A DNA stretch of 64,000 nucleotides from Devosia sp. Root685 (GCF_001427875.1 NZ_LMHK01000004.1:309903-373902), one strand, 5' to 3'. Counted from the first letter of the stretch, positions 35,867-45,513 are shown. The notes: generated from the sequence alone by a model not told the origin. Translations and numbers: made by a program.

Positions 35867-35894
35867 TATTTAGGAGCCTCGGCCCGGTTTGCAA
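35867..35894 (-). promoter_or_regulatory. Candidate promoter of the hslV operon
   Basis: On the minus strand TTGCAA and TAAATA are 16 bases apart, with CTCC just before the -10. This resembles a mixed sigma70/sigma32-type promoter, about 30 bases before the hslV start. It is a pattern match only. Confidence 0.4.
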
Positions 35895-35928
35895 CCGTCG
35901 CCCATGGCTCCGCCTGCAACGCTATCTT

Positions 35929-35944
35929 TATGCATTAATGCATA
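35929..35944. promoter_or_regulatory. 16-base palindrome TATGCATTAATGCATA
   Basis: A perfect palindrome in the divergent hslV-hisB gap, about 37 bases before the hisB start. A symmetric site of this kind in a promoter gap suggests an operator for a dimeric regulator of the his genes, hslV, or both. Confidence 0.5.
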
Positions 35945-35980
35945 TCTGCTAGTGAGCCCCGATCCTCGGAGACATTTGCA

Positions 35981-36568
35981 ATGCGCACCGCCACCATCGC
36001 CCGCAAGACCAACGAGACCGAGATATCAGTCTCGATCAATCTCGACGGCACCGGCGCGCACAAAATGGCAACCGGCGTCGGCTTCTTCGACCACATGCTC
36101 GACCAGCTCTCGCGCCACTCGCTCATCGACATGGATGTCTCCTGCACGGGCGACCTCCACATCGATTTCCACCACACGGTGGAAGATGTCGGCATTGCGC
36201 TAGGCCAGGCCATCCAGGCAGCCATCGGCGACAAGAAGGGCATCCGCCGCTATGCCTCCTGCGACCTGCCCATGGACGGCACGCTCACCCGCGCCGCCCT
36301 CGACGTCTCCGGCCGCCCTTTCCTCGTCTTCAAGGCCGAGTTCACCAAAGACAAGATCGGCGACATCGACACCGAACTTTTCCGCGAGTTCTTCCAGGCC
36401 TTCGCCATGAATGCCGGCATCACGCTGCACGTGGAAAATTTCTACTTCGACAACAACCACCATCTGGCCGAGTCGATGTTCAAGGCTGTCGCCCGCGCCC
36501 TCCGCGATGCTCTCGAAATCGACCCCCGCCAGGCCGATCGCGTCCCGAGCACCAAGGGCACGCTCTAA
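35981..36568 (+). CDS. hisB: Imidazoleglycerol-phosphate dehydratase
   Basis: 195 residues, the single-function HisB. It dehydrates imidazole glycerol phosphate in histidine synthesis. Metal-binding histidines lie in [34 protein letters not shown] and the second set in [25 protein letters not shown]. It is the first gene of the his cluster. A family A repeat separates it from the next gene, so the downstream genes could have reduced or separate expression. Confidence 0.97.
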   Translation: MRTATIARKTNETEISVSINLDGTGAHKMATGVGFFDHMLDQLSRHSLIDMDVSCTGDLHIDFHHTVEDVGIALGQAIQAAIGDKKGIRRYASCDLPMDGTLTRAALDVSGRPFLVFKAEFTKDKIGDIDTELFREFFQAFAMNAGITLHVENFYFDNNHHLAESMFKAVARALRDALEIDPRQADRVPSTKGTL

Positions 36569-36596
36569 GCGTCGGTCTCGGGCAACCCCCTTCCCC

Positions 36597-36690
36597 AGTA
36601 GCCCTCATGGTGAGGTGCGGAGCGTAAGCGAAGCCTCGAACCACGAGGGCGTGGCACCCAAGTGTCGGCGCTCTCACCATGAGGCCTCTT
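36597..36690. repeat. Family A repeat, copy 4 (hisB-DUF2628)
   Basis: Shortened unit with ends CAGTAGCCCTCATGGTGAGG and CTCACCATGAGG. It lies inside the his operon, between co-oriented genes. Confidence 0.82.
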
Positions 36691-36758
36691 GGGATGCCGC
36701 CCTTCCCCCATCGTGCATTTTGCACTAAGTGGACCTCATTCCGTCCTGGGAGTTCCCC

Positions 36759-37115
36759 GTGACCCTCTTCGCCCTCTATCGTTCCGTCGATGATCCGACC
36801 GCCCTGCCCGTGGCTGTCTCCGAGCGCTTTTCCTGGTTCTCGGCCCTCTTGCCGCCTGTCCATGCGCTGCTTCATCGACACTGGGATCTCTTGGGCCTTT
36901 TCGTCCTCGGCCTTGCCGCGCTGATTTTTGGCGCGCGCTATCTCGGTCCCGACGCCACAATCTGGCTCTATATTCTCCTCGCCATTGCCTGCGGCTTTGC
37001 CGCGCCGGGCGCCGAGCGTCGAGCGCTGAAACGCCGCGGCCTTGCCTCGCTTGGCCACCGCGTTGCCGCCGATGCCGACCTCGCCCGTCTCGCCGTTATG
37101 GAATCCCGTCCATGA
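36759..37115 (+). CDS. DUF2628 membrane protein
   Basis: 118 residues from the GTG at 36759, preceded by GGGAG; a GTG at 36729 would add ten. Two hydrophobic segments lie at about residues 42-62 (LLGLFVLGLAALIFGARYL) and 67-85 (IWLYILLAIACGFAAPG), preceded by FSWFSALLPPVHALLHRHWDLL, the DUF2628 pattern. Such genes occur between hisB and hisH in many Hyphomicrobiales; no function is known. The stop overlaps hisH by four bases, so expression is tied to the histidine genes. Confidence 0.85.
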   Translation: MTLFALYRSVDDPTALPVAVSERFSWFSALLPPVHALLHRHWDLLGLFVLGLAALIFGARYLGPDATIWLYILLAIACGFAAPGAERRALKRRGLASLGHRVAADADLARLAVMESRP

Positions 37116-37765
37116 GCACTGTTGCCATTATCGACTATGGCGCGGGCAATCTGCGCTCCGCCGCCAATGCCTTCGAGCGTGTCGCCGCCGCACTGACGAA
37201 TGGGCCTGAAATCATCGTCACCGCCGACCCCGAACAGGTCCGCCGCGCCGATCGCATCATGCTCCCCGGCGTCGGCGCCTTCGCCGATTGCAAAGCCGGT
37301 CTAGATGCCGTCGCCGGTATGACGGCAGTTCTCGAAGAGCGCGTCATCCGCGGCACCACGCCCTTCCTCGGCGTCTGCGTCGGCATGCAGCTGCTTGCCA
37401 GCGAAGGCCGCGAGAAGGTGATCACGGCAGGTCTCGGCTGGATCCCCGGCGCCGTCGAAAAGATCAAGCCGGCCGATCCAAATTTGAAGATTCCGCACAT
37501 GGGGTGGAACACCATATCGGTGACCAAACCCCACGCCCTGCTTGCCGGTATCCCCACCGGTCCGGATGGGCTGCACGCCTATTTCGTACACTCCTACCAC
37601 TTCCTCCCCGATGACCCGGCGCACCTTCTCGCCACCACCGACTATGGCGGCGTGGTGACCGCCTGCATCGGCCGCGACAATATTTTCGGGACGCAATTCC
37701 ATCCCGAGAAATCGCAGGCTCTTGGATTGAAGCTGATCGAGAATTTCCTCCGGTGGTCGCCGTGA
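37112..37765 (+). CDS. hisH: Imidazole glycerol phosphate synthase glutaminase subunit HisH
   Basis: 217 residues. HisH supplies ammonia from glutamine to HisF. The glutaminase nucleophile Cys is in FLGVCVGMQLLASEG, and the catalytic His and Glu are in FGTQFHPEKSQALGL. The oxyanion region PGVGAFADC and HSYHF are also present. It starts four bases inside the DUF2628 gene. A family C repeat separates it from hisA by 145 bases. Confidence 0.97.
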   Translation: MSTVAIIDYGAGNLRSAANAFERVAAALTNGPEIIVTADPEQVRRADRIMLPGVGAFADCKAGLDAVAGMTAVLEERVIRGTTPFLGVCVGMQLLASEGREKVITAGLGWIPGAVEKIKPADPNLKIPHMGWNTISVTKPHALLAGIPTGPDGLHAYFVHSYHFLPDDPAHLLATTDYGGVVTACIGRDNIFGTQFHPEKSQALGLKLIENFLRWSP

Positions 37766-37767
37766 GC

Positions 37768-37890
37768 ACCCCCTTCCCAGCCTCCCCCACAAGGGGGGAG
37801 GTGCTGTCCTGTGCCACGGGCACATCCTTGCCTCACACACCATCCCTTCACCTCCCCCTTGATGGGGGAGGCCGGGAGGGGGTGGGGCCA
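37768..37890. repeat. Family C repeats, copy 2 (hisH-hisA)
   Basis: Two C-rich/G-rich modules flank about 50 bases: CCTCCCCCACAAGGGGGGAGG and CACCTCCCCCTTGATGGGGG. This is a likely insertion between two genes that are usually close together. Confidence 0.82.
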
Positions 37891-37910
37891 CGCGCTCGGA
37901 GCCCGAAGCC

Positions 37911-38642
37911 ATGATCCTCTTCCCCGCCATCGACCTAAAAGACGGCCAGTGCGTCCGCCTCAAACTCGGCGACATGAATCAGGCGACCGTTTTCAACGAC
38001 GACCCCGCCGCCCAGGCAAAGAGCTTCGAAGACCAGGGTTTTGAATATCTGCACGTCGTCGATCTCAACGGCGCCTTTGCCGGCGAGAGCGTCAATGGCG
38101 CCGCTGTCGAGCAGATTTTGAAGACCGTAAAATTCCCCGTCCAGCTCGGCGGCGGCATTCGCACGCTCGACCATATCGAAGCCTGGCTCGATAAGGGCCT
38201 CGCCCGTGTCATCCTCGGCACTGTCGCGGTGCGCGATCCCGAGCTCGTCAAAGAAGCCGCCAAAAAATGGCCCGGCCAGGTCGCCGTCGGCACCGACGCC
38301 AAGGGCGGCATGGTGGCGGTGGAAGGCTGGGCCGAAACCTCCGAGCTGTCGATCGCGGAACTCGCCAAGCGTTTCGAAGGCGCCGGCGTCGCCGCCATCA
38401 TCTATACCGATATCGACCGCGACGGCATCCTCGCCGGCATCAATTGGGACTCGACCCTCGAGCTCGCCCGCTCGACTTCCATTCCGGTCATCGCCTCTGG
38501 CGGCCTCGCTTCGATGGACGACATCGAGCGCATGACCCGCCCCGAATACCAAGTGCTCGAAGGCGCCATTTCCGGTCGCGCGCTTTACGATGGAAGAATT
38601 GATTCACGTGAAGCACTGGCAAAATTGAGGGCTGCGGCGTGA
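37911..38642 (+). CDS. hisA: Phosphoribosyl-formimino-AICAR-ribotide isomerase HisA
   Basis: 243 residues, a TIM barrel of two halves. Asp8 in [15 protein letters not shown] and the second catalytic Asp in [12 protein letters not shown] (about residue 167) are the family pair. [17 protein letters not shown] and [14 protein letters not shown] are the phosphate sites. It overlaps the next small membrane-protein gene by four bases. A weak parS-like sequence at 38601 lies in its last codons. Confidence 0.97.
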   Translation: MILFPAIDLKDGQCVRLKLGDMNQATVFNDDPAAQAKSFEDQGFEYLHVVDLNGAFAGESVNGAAVEQILKTVKFPVQLGGGIRTLDHIEAWLDKGLARVILGTVAVRDPELVKEAAKKWPGQVAVGTDAKGGMVAVEGWAETSELSIAELAKRFEGAGVAAIIYTDIDRDGILAGINWDSTLELARSTSIPVIASGGLASMDDIERMTRPEYQVLEGAISGRALYDGRIDSREALAKLRAAA

Positions 38643-38968
38643 GCGAAACCCGGCCTGCCAAATTTCCCTGGTGGGCCTATTGGCTCTTTCTCGCCGTCAT
38701 CGCGCTCTTTGCCTTTGCGCCGGTGCTCTCCGTTCTCGCCGCCACCTTCATTGCCGACAGCAATGGCTGTTACGTCAACGAGGGAGGCGTTAATCCCTGC
38801 ATGATCGGCGGCGCCGACTGGGGACCGACGCTCTATACGCTTTTCGTTCTGGGCTGGTTCATGCTGGCGACGATCCCGCTCGGCGGCGCTGCCTTTTTCG
38901 TCTGGCTCGCCAGCCTCATCATTCACCGCATCGCCTGGGGGCAGATGCAGAAGGGCAAACGCTCATGA
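38639..38968 (+). CDS. Small two-helix membrane protein embedded in the his operon
   Basis: 109 residues from a GTG start. Two hydrophobic segments lie at about 9-39 ([21 protein letters not shown]) and 66-96 ([19 protein letters not shown]), joined by a loop with Cys residues in [17 protein letters not shown]. The stop overlaps hisF by four bases and the start overlaps hisA by four, so it must be translated with both. I do not recognise the family. The two loop cysteines, probably periplasmic, could form a disulphide. Confidence 0.8.
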   Translation: MSETRPAKFPWWAYWLFLAVIALFAFAPVLSVLAATFIADSNGCYVNEGGVNPCMIGGADWGPTLYTLFVLGWFMLATIPLGGAAFFVWLASLIIHRIAWGQMQKGKRS

Positions 38969-39765
38969 CCCTGAAAACCCGCATCATTCCCTGCCTCGAT
39001 GTAGCCGGCGGCCGCGTCGTAAAAGGTGTCAACTTCGTCGACCTCATCGATGCCGGCGACCCCGTCGAGGCTGCCATGGCCTATGACGCCGCCGGCGCCG
39101 ACGAATTGACCTTCCTCGACATCACCGCCAGCCACGAAGGCCGCGACACCATCTTTGACGTCGTCGCCCGCACCGCCGAACGCTGCTTCATGCCCGTCAC
39201 CGTCGGCGGCGGCGTGCGCTCGATCGAAGATATTCGAAAACTGCTTCTCGCCGGCGCCGATAAGGTGGCGATCAATTCCGCCGCCGTCAGCGATCCCGAT
39301 TTCATCGCCCGCGCGGCGGATAAATTTGGCAATCAGTGCATCGTCGTTTCCGTCGATGCCAAGCAGCGGCTCGACGCAAAAGTCGGCGGCGACAATCGCT
39401 CCGAATGGGAAATTTTCACCCATGGTGGCCGCAAACCGACCGGGCTCGATGCCGTGGAATTTGCCGCCAAAATGGTCGAGCGCGGCGCCGGCGAACTGCT
39501 TGTGACCTCCATGGACCGCGACGGCACCAAGTCCGGCTTTGACCTGAAACTCACCCGCGCCATTGCCGATTCGGTTGAGGTCCCCGTCATCGCCTCGGGC
39601 GGCGTCGGTAAACTGCAGGACCTCGTCGATGGCGTCATCGAGGGCCACGCCAGCGCGGTGCTTGCCGCCTCGATCTTCCACTTCGGCACTTTTACGATTC
39701 CCGAAGCCAAGCGCTATATGGTGGATCATGGCATCCAGATGCGCATGGATGCAGCTGCGGCTTGA
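38965..39765 (+). CDS. hisF: Imidazole glycerol phosphate synthase cyclase subunit HisF
   Basis: 266 residues, a TIM barrel that cyclises to imidazole glycerol phosphate and AICAR. Catalytic Asp in [18 protein letters not shown] (near residue 11) and Asp in [16 protein letters not shown] (about 177) are present, with [22 protein letters not shown] and [17 protein letters not shown]. It overlaps the upstream membrane-protein gene by four bases. hisE follows after a 120-base gap that contains an inverted repeat. Confidence 0.97.
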   Translation: MTLKTRIIPCLDVAGGRVVKGVNFVDLIDAGDPVEAAMAYDAAGADELTFLDITASHEGRDTIFDVVARTAERCFMPVTVGGGVRSIEDIRKLLLAGADKVAINSAAVSDPDFIARAADKFGNQCIVVSVDAKQRLDAKVGGDNRSEWEIFTHGGRKPTGLDAVEFAAKMVERGAGELLVTSMDRDGTKSGFDLKLTRAIADSVEVPVIASGGVGKLQDLVDGVIEGHASAVLAASIFHFGTFTIPEAKRYMVDHGIQMRMDAAAA

Positions 39766-39790
39766 GCCTAAAAACCGGAAGCCACCACTG

Positions 39791-39863
39791 AATGTCACCC
39801 CGGTGCAGGCCGGGGCCCATCCTGAGATCTCAAGATGGATCCCGGCTCAGTGCCGGGATGACA
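39791..39863. repeat. Family E inverted repeat (hisF-hisE)
   Basis: GTCACCCCGGTGCAGGCCGG and CCGGCTCAGTGCCGGGATGAC face each other across GATCTCAAGATGG. Only one copy was found here. Confidence 0.7.
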
Positions 39864-39885
39864 AGCGGTGGTTGGGGAGACAAGA

Positions 39886-40203
39886 ATGACCCTTGAAGAA
39901 CTCGAAGCCCGCATCGCCATTCGCGCTGCCGCCTCCCCCGAGGAGAGCTACACCGCAAAACTGATTTCGCGCGGCATGAACAAGACCGCGCAGAAATTGG
40001 GCGAGGAAGCGACCGAAGCCGTCATCGCCGCCGTCACCGGCGACCGGGCAGAACTGGTCAAGGAATCGGCCGACGTGCTTTTCCATCTGCTGGTGGTTCT
40101 GAAATCCGCTGGTGTGCCCCTCGGCGAAGTCCTGGCCGAACTTGATGCGCGCACCGCTCAGTCCGGCCTTGCCGAAAAAGCCTCCCGATCGGACAATAAA
40201 TAA
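39886..40203 (+). CDS. hisE: Phosphoribosyl-ATP pyrophosphatase
   Basis: 105 residues, stand-alone HisE, which removes pyrophosphate from phosphoribosyl-[32 protein letters not shown] and [24 protein letters not shown] carry the acidic metal-binding helices of the all-alpha MazG-like fold. The ATG at 39886 is preferred over 39868, being closer to the conserved start MTLEELEA. The stop overlaps coaA by one base. Confidence 0.95.
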   Translation: MTLEELEARIAIRAAASPEESYTAKLISRGMNKTAQKLGEEATEAVIAAVTGDRAELVKESADVLFHLLVVLKSAGVPLGEVLAELDARTAQSGLAEKASRSDNK

Positions 40204-41156
40204 TGGCGTCCCGTTCTTCCGCGCTCAATCCCTATCACCACTTCACCAAGGCCGAATGGAGCAAGCTGCGCGACGGTCAGCCGATGACGCTCGACCAGAG
40301 CGATATCGATCGCCTGCGCGGCCTCACCGATCCGATTTCATTGGAAGAGGCCGAAGAGGTTTATCTGCCGATCTCGCGGCTCCTCTCCTATTACGTCGAG
40401 GCCATCCAGGGCCTCCACAATGTGCAGTCGCGCTTCCTCGAAACGCCGCATGGCTTGAAAGTCCCCTTCATCATCGGCGTCGCCGGCTCGGTGGCGGTGG
40501 GCAAATCGACCACCGCCCGTATCCTCCAAACCCTGCTCTCGCGCTGGCCGTCGACGCCCCGCGTCGATCTCGTCACCACCGACGGGTTTTTGTATCCCAA
40601 TGCCGTGCTGACCGAAAAAGGCCTGATGGAGCGCAAGGGTTTTCCCGAAAGCTACGACCGCTCCCGCTTCGTCAATTTCCTGGCCGATATCAAATCGGGC
40701 AAGGCCAATGTCAAAGTCCCGGTCTATTCTCACCTCGTCTATGACGTCGTGGCGGGCACGGAGATCACCGTCGATCGCCCCGATATTCTCATCGTCGAGG
40801 GCCTCAACATTCTTCAGCCCGGCGAATTGCCCAAGACCGGCCGGCCGATTGTCTTTGCTTCGGATTTCATCGATTTCTCGGTCTATATCGACGCCGACAA
40901 TGACGACCTCGAAGAGTGGTTCATGCAGCGCTTTTTCCGCCTGCGCGAAACCGCCTTCAAGGACCCCACCTCCTTCTTCCGCCGCTTCGCCGAAATGAGC
41001 GAAGAAGAAGCCGGCACATTCGGCCGCCAGGTGTGGCGCTCCATCAACCTGCGCAACCTCGTCGACAATGTGCTGCCCACCCGCGGCCGCGCGGACTTGA
41101 TTCTCAAAAAGGGTAGAGATCATCTGATCGAGAACGTGAGCCTGCGCCGGGTTTGA
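40203..41156 (+). CDS. coaA: Pantothenate kinase type I
   Basis: 317 residues. CoaA phosphorylates pantothenate, the first step to CoA. The start [24 protein letters not shown], the P-loop [17 protein letters not shown] (about residues 99-115), [22 protein letters not shown] and IVEGLNILQ are all family motifs. It is last in the his-coaA group, overlapping hisE by one base, and converges on a VOC gene across a family A repeat. Confidence 0.97.
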   Translation: MASRSSALNPYHHFTKAEWSKLRDGQPMTLDQSDIDRLRGLTDPISLEEAEEVYLPISRLLSYYVEAIQGLHNVQSRFLETPHGLKVPFIIGVAGSVAVGKSTTARILQTLLSRWPSTPRVDLVTTDGFLYPNAVLTEKGLMERKGFPESYDRSRFVNFLADIKSGKANVKVPVYSHLVYDVVAGTEITVDRPDILIVEGLNILQPGELPKTGRPIVFASDFIDFSVYIDADNDDLEEWFMQRFFRLRETAFKDPTSFFRRFAEMSEEEAGTFGRQVWRSINLRNLVDNVLPTRGRADLILKKGRDHLIENVSLRRV

Positions 41157-41168
41157 CAGCTCGCCCCC

Positions 41169-41297
41169 AGTAGCCCTCATGGTGAGGTGCTTTGCGGAGC
41201 AAAGCCTCGAACCACGAGGGCGTGTCGCAGAGACCTCCACTCGCTCGACCTCGCCCTTCGAGGCTACGCTTCGCTACGCGCCTCAGGATGAGGTCTT
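41169..41297. repeat. Family A repeat, copy 5 (coaA-VOC)
   Basis: Full unit from AGTAGCCCTCATGGTGAGG to GCCTCAGGATGAGG, at a convergent junction. Confidence 0.88.
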
Positions 41298-41323
41298 CGG
41301 GGCGATGGGCCGACCAGAGAGAC

Positions 41324-41674
41324 CTAATACGTCCCCTGCTGCGGCTGGCTCAGGACAATCAGGTTTCCGTCCGGATCCCGCAGTTTCGCTGTGCTGAAAA
41401 AATGGCCGATCGCCTTGGCCACCGGCTTGATCCCGAACATTTCGAGCCGCCCCAGCTCGTCGGCGATATCATCGACGATCAGGGTGAGAACACTCGCCCC
41501 GGCCCGATCGGCATCGGTTGCCACATGCACCCAGCCGCCCCCCGGCAGCTTCCATTCGGCGACATCGGCCATGGGCCGCGCATCGGCCTTCCGGCCGAAC
41601 AGATACTCGTACCAGACGAGAGATTCCGAGAGGCTTTCGACGGCAATGCCGGCCAGCGCATTAGTGATGGTCAT
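41324..41674 (-). CDS. VOC-superfamily protein (glyoxalase fold)
   Basis: 116 residues, one VOC domain. [27 protein letters not shown] at the start and [14 protein letters not shown] at the end are typical, with the beta segments between them. Metal ligands of true glyoxalases are not obvious, so this is more likely a binding or dioxygenase-like member. No operon partner: it is convergent with coaA and divergent from dapB. Substrate unknown. Confidence 0.85.
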   Translation of the reverse strand: MTITNALAGIAVESLSESLVWYEYLFGRKADARPMADVAEWKLPGGGWVHVATDADRAGASVLTLIVDDIADELGRLEMFGIKPVAKAIGHFFSTAKLRDPDGNLIVLSQPQQGTY

Positions 41675-41820
41675 TGCGGGTCCGTTTTTTCGCTTTGAGG
41701 CTCAGCCTAGAGACTCCGGCCGATTGTGTCGATTGCGAAGCAATCGCCAATCGCCGCATGGAGTTGGCGGCTGGTCGTGGCACTGATATAGGCGTTCACG
41801 ACTATATTTGGAGACGAGGC

Positions 41821-42633
41821 ATGACCGAGCTCAGAACCATTGTCGCCGGTGCCGGCGGCCGCATGGGATCAGCCAATATCAGAGCAGTGGCAGCGAGCGC
41901 CGGTCTCAAACTCGTCGGCGCAGTCGATCGCCCCGGCGCGTCCTCGATCGGCAAGGATGCCGGCACGCTTGCGGGCATCGACGCCCTCGGTGTCACCGTC
42001 ACCGACAATGTTACCGCGCTACTCGATCAGGCCGACGTCATCATCGACTTCACAGCGCCCGCCTCCAGCGTCGCCCTCGCAAAGCTTGCCGCGACCAGGG
42101 GCCTCGTCCATCTCATCGGCACCACCGGTTGCTCGGAAGCCGACGACGCTGAAATCGCCGCCGCTGGGGCCGCCGGCGCGCGCATCGTCAAGTCAGGCAA
42201 TTTTTCCCCCGGCATGGTGGCGCTCGCCGTCCTCGTCGAGAAGGCGGCCCAGGCCCTTCCCGACTACGATGTCGAAGTGCTTGAGATGCACCACAACCTC
42301 AAAGTCGACGCCCCCTCTGGCACAGCTCTTCTGCTCGGCGAAGCCGCAGCCAGGGGCCGCAATATTTCCTTGAAAGACCATTCCGTCCGGGTCCGCGATG
42401 GCCATACCGGCCCGCGTGAATTCGGCACTATCGGCTTTGCCACCCTCCGCGGTGGCAATGTCATCGGCGACCACATGGTCATCCTCGCCGGCCCCTCCGA
42501 GCGCATCGAGCTTAACCACCGCGCGCAAGACCGCACCATCTATGCCAATGGCGCCGTCCGCGCCGCCCTCTGGGCCGTCCATCAGCCAAGAGGTCTCTAC
42601 ACCATGGCCGACGTCCTCGGCCTCAACGACTAG
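41821..42633 (+). CDS. dapB: 4-hydroxy-tetrahydrodipicolinate reductase
   Basis: 270 residues. DapB makes tetrahydrodipicolinate for lysine and peptidoglycan. The nucleotide motif is [26 protein letters not shown] follows, and the catalytic KSGNFSPGM and the substrate motif [16 protein letters not shown] are present. The ATG at 41821 is preferred; an upstream frame would add 49 residues without homology. gpmA follows by 16 bases. Confidence 0.96.
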   Translation: MTELRTIVAGAGGRMGSANIRAVAASAGLKLVGAVDRPGASSIGKDAGTLAGIDALGVTVTDNVTALLDQADVIIDFTAPASSVALAKLAATRGLVHLIGTTGCSEADDAEIAAAGAAGARIVKSGNFSPGMVALAVLVEKAAQALPDYDVEVLEMHHNLKVDAPSGTALLLGEAAARGRNISLKDHSVRVRDGHTGPREFGTIGFATLRGGNVIGDHMVILAGPSERIELNHRAQDRTIYANGAVRAALWAVHQPRGLYTMADVLGLND

Positions 42634-42649
42634 TTCTTAAGGATAAAAA

Positions 42650-43264
42650 ATGTCCGGTACACTGATCCTGGTCCGTCATGGCCAGAGCGAATGGAACCTC
42701 AAAAATCTCTTCACCGGTTGGCGCAATCCCAACCTGACCGAGCAGGGTGAAGGCGAAGCGCGCGCGACGGGGCGGGCGCTCAAGGCGCAAAAATTCGCGC
42801 CGGACCTCTTTTACACCTCGGCCCTGCGCCGCGCCCAGCACACGCTCGACCTCATTCTCGAAGAGATGGGCATTCTCAATGTGACGATCACCCGCAATGT
42901 CGCGCTTAACGAACGCGACTATGGCGATCTCTCGGGCCTCAACAAGGACGATGCCCGCGCCAAATGGGGCGAAGAGCAGGTGCTCATCTGGCGCCGCTCT
43001 TTCGACGTTCCCCCGCCGGGCGGCGAAAGCCTCAAGGACACCGCGGCCCGCACCCTGCCCTATTACGAAGCCGAAATCCTGCCGCAGCTGAAAGCGGGCA
43101 AGACCGTCCTCGTCGCCGCCCACGGCAATTCGCTCCGTGCCCTGGTCATGGCCATCGAAGGTCTTACGCCAGACGAAATCCTGGCCCGCGAAATCGCTAC
43201 GGGCGAACCGACGGTCTACAAGATCGGCCCCGACGGGAAGCTGGTCGAGCGGTTGAAGCTCTGA
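42650..43264 (+). CDS. gpmA: 2,3-bisphosphoglycerate-dependent phosphoglycerate mutase
   Basis: 204 residues. It interconverts 3- and 2-phosphoglycerate. The phospho-histidine is in [21 protein letters not shown], and the second His lies in [36 protein letters not shown] and [13 protein letters not shown] are also typical. The chain is shorter than the enterobacterial form (about 250), as in other alphaproteobacteria. A terminator overlapping a parS-like site follows. Confidence 0.96.
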   Translation: MSGTLILVRHGQSEWNLKNLFTGWRNPNLTEQGEGEARATGRALKAQKFAPDLFYTSALRRAQHTLDLILEEMGILNVTITRNVALNERDYGDLSGLNKDDARAKWGEEQVLIWRRSFDVPPPGGESLKDTAARTLPYYEAEILPQLKAGKTVLVAAHGNSLRALVMAIEGLTPDEILAREIATGEPTVYKIGPDGKLVERLKL

Positions 43265-43277
43265 TTTCTGATTGTAG

Positions 43278-43291
43278 GATTCACGTGAAAC
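43278..43291. other. parS: parS-like site (GATTCACGTGAAAC) after gpmA
   Basis: One mismatch from perfect, 14 bases after the gpmA stop and touching the terminator stem. Confidence 0.6.
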
Positions 43292-43316
43292 GCGGCCCTC
43301 GGGCCGCGTTTTTCTT
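43289..43316. terminator. Terminator between gpmA and the alkyltransferase gene
   Basis: CGCGGCCC-TC-GGGCCGCG followed by TTTTTCTTT serves gpmA on the plus strand. AAA on the left could help the minus-strand gene, whose stop lies at 43316. Confidence 0.85.
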
Positions 43317-44200
43317 TAGTGCGCCGCCGAAATCACTCCGGCCTCCCAGCCCAGAATCGCCCGCTTGCGCGGCACGCCCCAGTGATAGCCCGTCAGCGCA
43401 CCCGAAGTGCCGACCACGCGGTGGCAGGGCACCACGAAACTGATCGGGTTTTTGCCAACCGCCGCACCCACCGCCCGCGAGGCCGTCGGCCGCCCGATAT
43501 GATTGGCGACGCTGGAATAGGTGACCGCCTTCCCGCATGGAATCTTGAGAAGCGTCTCCCAGACCTTGACCTCAAAATCGGTGCCGATAAGCACCACCCG
43601 CACCGGATGGTCCGGCGACCAGCGGCCCGGTTCGAACACCTGCGCCACCATGGGGGCAATCCGCGCATCGTTCCGGGTAAACCGCGCCTTGGGCCAGCGA
43701 TTGGCGAGATCGGCAAAAGCCTCTTCGACGCTCATATCCGCATCGGCAAAGCCCAGTCCGGACATGCCATATTCGGTCGCCGTCACCACCGCGAGCCCGA
43801 AAGGCGAAGGCGCCGCGCCCCAGAACATGTCGATGCCCTCGCCCCCGGCGCGAAACACGCCCGGCGGCATGGCTTCATAGGTCACGAAGAGATCGTGCAA
43901 GCGCGAGGTGGAAGACAGCCCCACTTCATAGGTCGTATCGAGCACGCTCGCCTTGTCGCGCAGCAGCGATTTGGCATGGTCGAGCGCCACCGCCTGGGCA
44001 AAGCTTTTGGGCGAAAGCCCGCACCAGCGCCGGAAGAGATCGGTCAGCTGCCGCTCGGTCAGTCCGAGCGCGCGAGCAAATTTGCCGAGATCGGTCGCAT
44101 CCGGACCGTTCTCGCTGAGATAGCGAATGGCCGCGCGAATGGTGTCGTAGTCGCTGGCCGGGGCGATATGGGCAAGCTGGTTCATGGCCGTATCTTTCAA
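43316..44200 (-). CDS. AraC-type HTH plus methylated-DNA-protein-cysteine methyltransferase
   Basis: 294 residues. The N-terminal part (about 15-115) holds an AraC-like helix-turn-helix pair (LGKFARALGLTERQLTDLFRRWCGLSPKSF and LDTTYEVGLSSTSRLHDLF). The C-terminal methyltransferase domain has the active Cys in ISFVVPCHRVVGTSGALTGYHWG. The zinc and phosphotriester domain of full Ada (N-terminal Cys4) is missing, so this is an Ada-like protein without self-sensing of phosphotriesters. It repairs O6-alkylguanine and may regulate genes. An alternative start lies at 44185. Confidence 0.9.
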   Translation of the reverse strand: MKDTAMNQLAHIAPASDYDTIRAAIRYLSENGPDATDLGKFARALGLTERQLTDLFRRWCGLSPKSFAQAVALDHAKSLLRDKASVLDTTYEVGLSSTSRLHDLFVTYEAMPPGVFRAGGEGIDMFWGAAPSPFGLAVVTATEYGMSGLGFADADMSVEEAFADLANRWPKARFTRNDARIAPMVAQVFEPGRWSPDHPVRVVLIGTDFEVKVWETLLKIPCGKAVTYSSVANHIGRPTASRAVGAAVGKNPISFVVPCHRVVGTSGALTGYHWGVPRKRAILGWEAGVISAAH

Positions 44201-44307
44201 TTGAGCTTTTGCCCTTTTTAGGCCCGGCGGAAAGCGCGCGCGACCCGGTTTTGACGCTGAGGCAAGTCTTGCGAAAGTGGTCCGGATTGCCGGAGACAGG
44301 CCAAAAT

Positions 44308-44793
44308 TCAGCCCTGGCGCGCCTTGCGCAGCGCCTGTCCAAAGGCCCGGGCAAAACTCGCCTTGTCATTGATCGCAAGGAAAGCCGCGATTTCGATGCG
44401 CTCGGCCCCCTGGTTGAGATGAACGGCCATGGTGCGCTCGTCCTCGTCCCGCGTCAGCACCAGCCGTACCGTCTTGGGGTCGAGCCGGCGCATCTGCCGC
44501 TCCTGGCCGGGACCGGCGGTGACGAGTTCGATCTGGTCGGGCCAGACGGTGATTTGCTCGATGAGGCGCGCTCGCCGCGCCTGCCGCACCGAAAAGGCGG
44601 TCAGCGCCCCCCCGGCAATGGCAAAGCCGAGAATGCCGGGCAGCAGAAATTCCGGCACGGCGACAAGGAAGGGCAGGCCCAAAAGCCCGGCCGCGGCAAG
44701 GCCGATCCAGCCGCCGGCAGCGCGCAGCGATCTGTCCGGCCGCAGGGTGGCCGAAAACAGAGGACTGGTCGTTGTGCTGGTTTGCATTGGCAT
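44308..44793 (-). CDS. DUF2244 membrane protein
   Basis: 161 residues. Two close membrane segments lie at about 25-66 (GGWIGLAAAGLLGLPFLVAV and LLPGILGFAIAGGALTAF), followed by a cytoplasmic beta-rich part with RRLDPKTVRLVLTRDEDERTM and ALRKARQG. This matches DUF2244, a family of unknown function often beside nth in Hyphomicrobiales. The start is the ATG at 44793. It diverges from nth. Confidence 0.85.
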   Translation of the reverse strand: MPMQTSTTTSPLFSATLRPDRSLRAAGGWIGLAAAGLLGLPFLVAVPEFLLPGILGFAIAGGALTAFSVRQARRARLIEQITVWPDQIELVTAGPGQERQMRRLDPKTVRLVLTRDEDERTMAVHLNQGAERIEIAAFLAINDKASFARAFGQALRKARQG

Positions 44794-44838
44794 GATCGAC
44801 TCGCCCTGAAATATTGGCAGAGATTCGGGGTCGAGAGA

Positions 44839-45513
44839 ATGCCAAGTCCTAAAAAAGTGAAAAAGCTGAACCGGGCGCAGGCCGAGGCCATTTTCGAGCG
44901 CTTTCATGAGATCGAGCCCGAGCCCAAGGGCGAACTCGATTATATCAACGCCTATACCCTGCTGGTTGCCGTGGTGCTGTCCGCCCAGGCGACCGATGCG
45001 GGCGTCAACAAGGCAACCAAGCGCCTCTTCGAACTGGCCCCCTCGCCCGCCGCCATGGTGGCGCTGGGCGTCGACGAGATCACCGAACTCGTCAAGACCA
45101 TCGGCCTTTATCGCGGCAAGGCCAGGAACGTTTTTGCTTTAAGCCAGATCCTCCTCGACCAATATGGCGGCGAGGTCCCCGACAATCGCGAAGCGCTCGA
45201 AGCCCTGCCCGGGGTCGGCCGCAAGACCGCCAATGTGGTCCTCAATATCTGGTTCAAGCAGCCGACCATTGCCGTGGATACGCATCTCTTCCGCGTCGGC
45301 AATCGCACCGGCCTCGCCCCCGGCAAGACCCCGCTGGCGGTGGAACAGGCGCTGCAAAAGCAGATCCCCGAACGGTTCATGCTCCACGCCCACCACTGGC
45401 TGATTCTCCACGGCCGCTACATTTGCAAAGCCAGAAAGCCCGAATGCTGGCGCTGCCCGATCAGCGAATGGTGTCTGTTCGAACCAAAGACCCCGCTGCC
45501 GAGGGCGGCCTAG
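44839..45513 (+). CDS. nth: Endonuclease III
   Basis: 224 residues. A DNA glycosylase/AP lyase for oxidised pyrimidines. The helix-hairpin-helix is LEALPGVGRKTANVVLN, followed by the catalytic Asp in TIAVDTHLFRVGNRTGL. The C-terminal iron-sulphur cluster is C-x6-C-x2-C-x5-C in CKARKPECWRCPISEWC. SAQATDAGVNKATKRLF contains the catalytic-helix region. The ATG at 44839 is the clear start. Its last four bases overlap the end of the convergent DUF2214 gene. Confidence 0.97.
   Translation: MPSPKKVKKLNRAQAEAIFERFHEIEPEPKGELDYINAYTLLVAVVLSAQATDAGVNKATKRLFELAPSPAAMVALGVDEITELVKTIGLYRGKARNVFALSQILLDQYGGEVPDNREALEALPGVGRKTANVVLNIWFKQPTIAVDTHLFRVGNRTGLAPGKTPLAVEQALQKQIPERFMLHAHHWLILHGRYICKARKPECWRCPISEWCLFEPKTPLPRAA

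Noticed and set aside
38601..38614. GATTCACGTGAAGC in hisA as a parS site
   Set aside because: Two mismatches and within coding sequence far from parAB; mentioned as part of the array but not listed as a separate feature.
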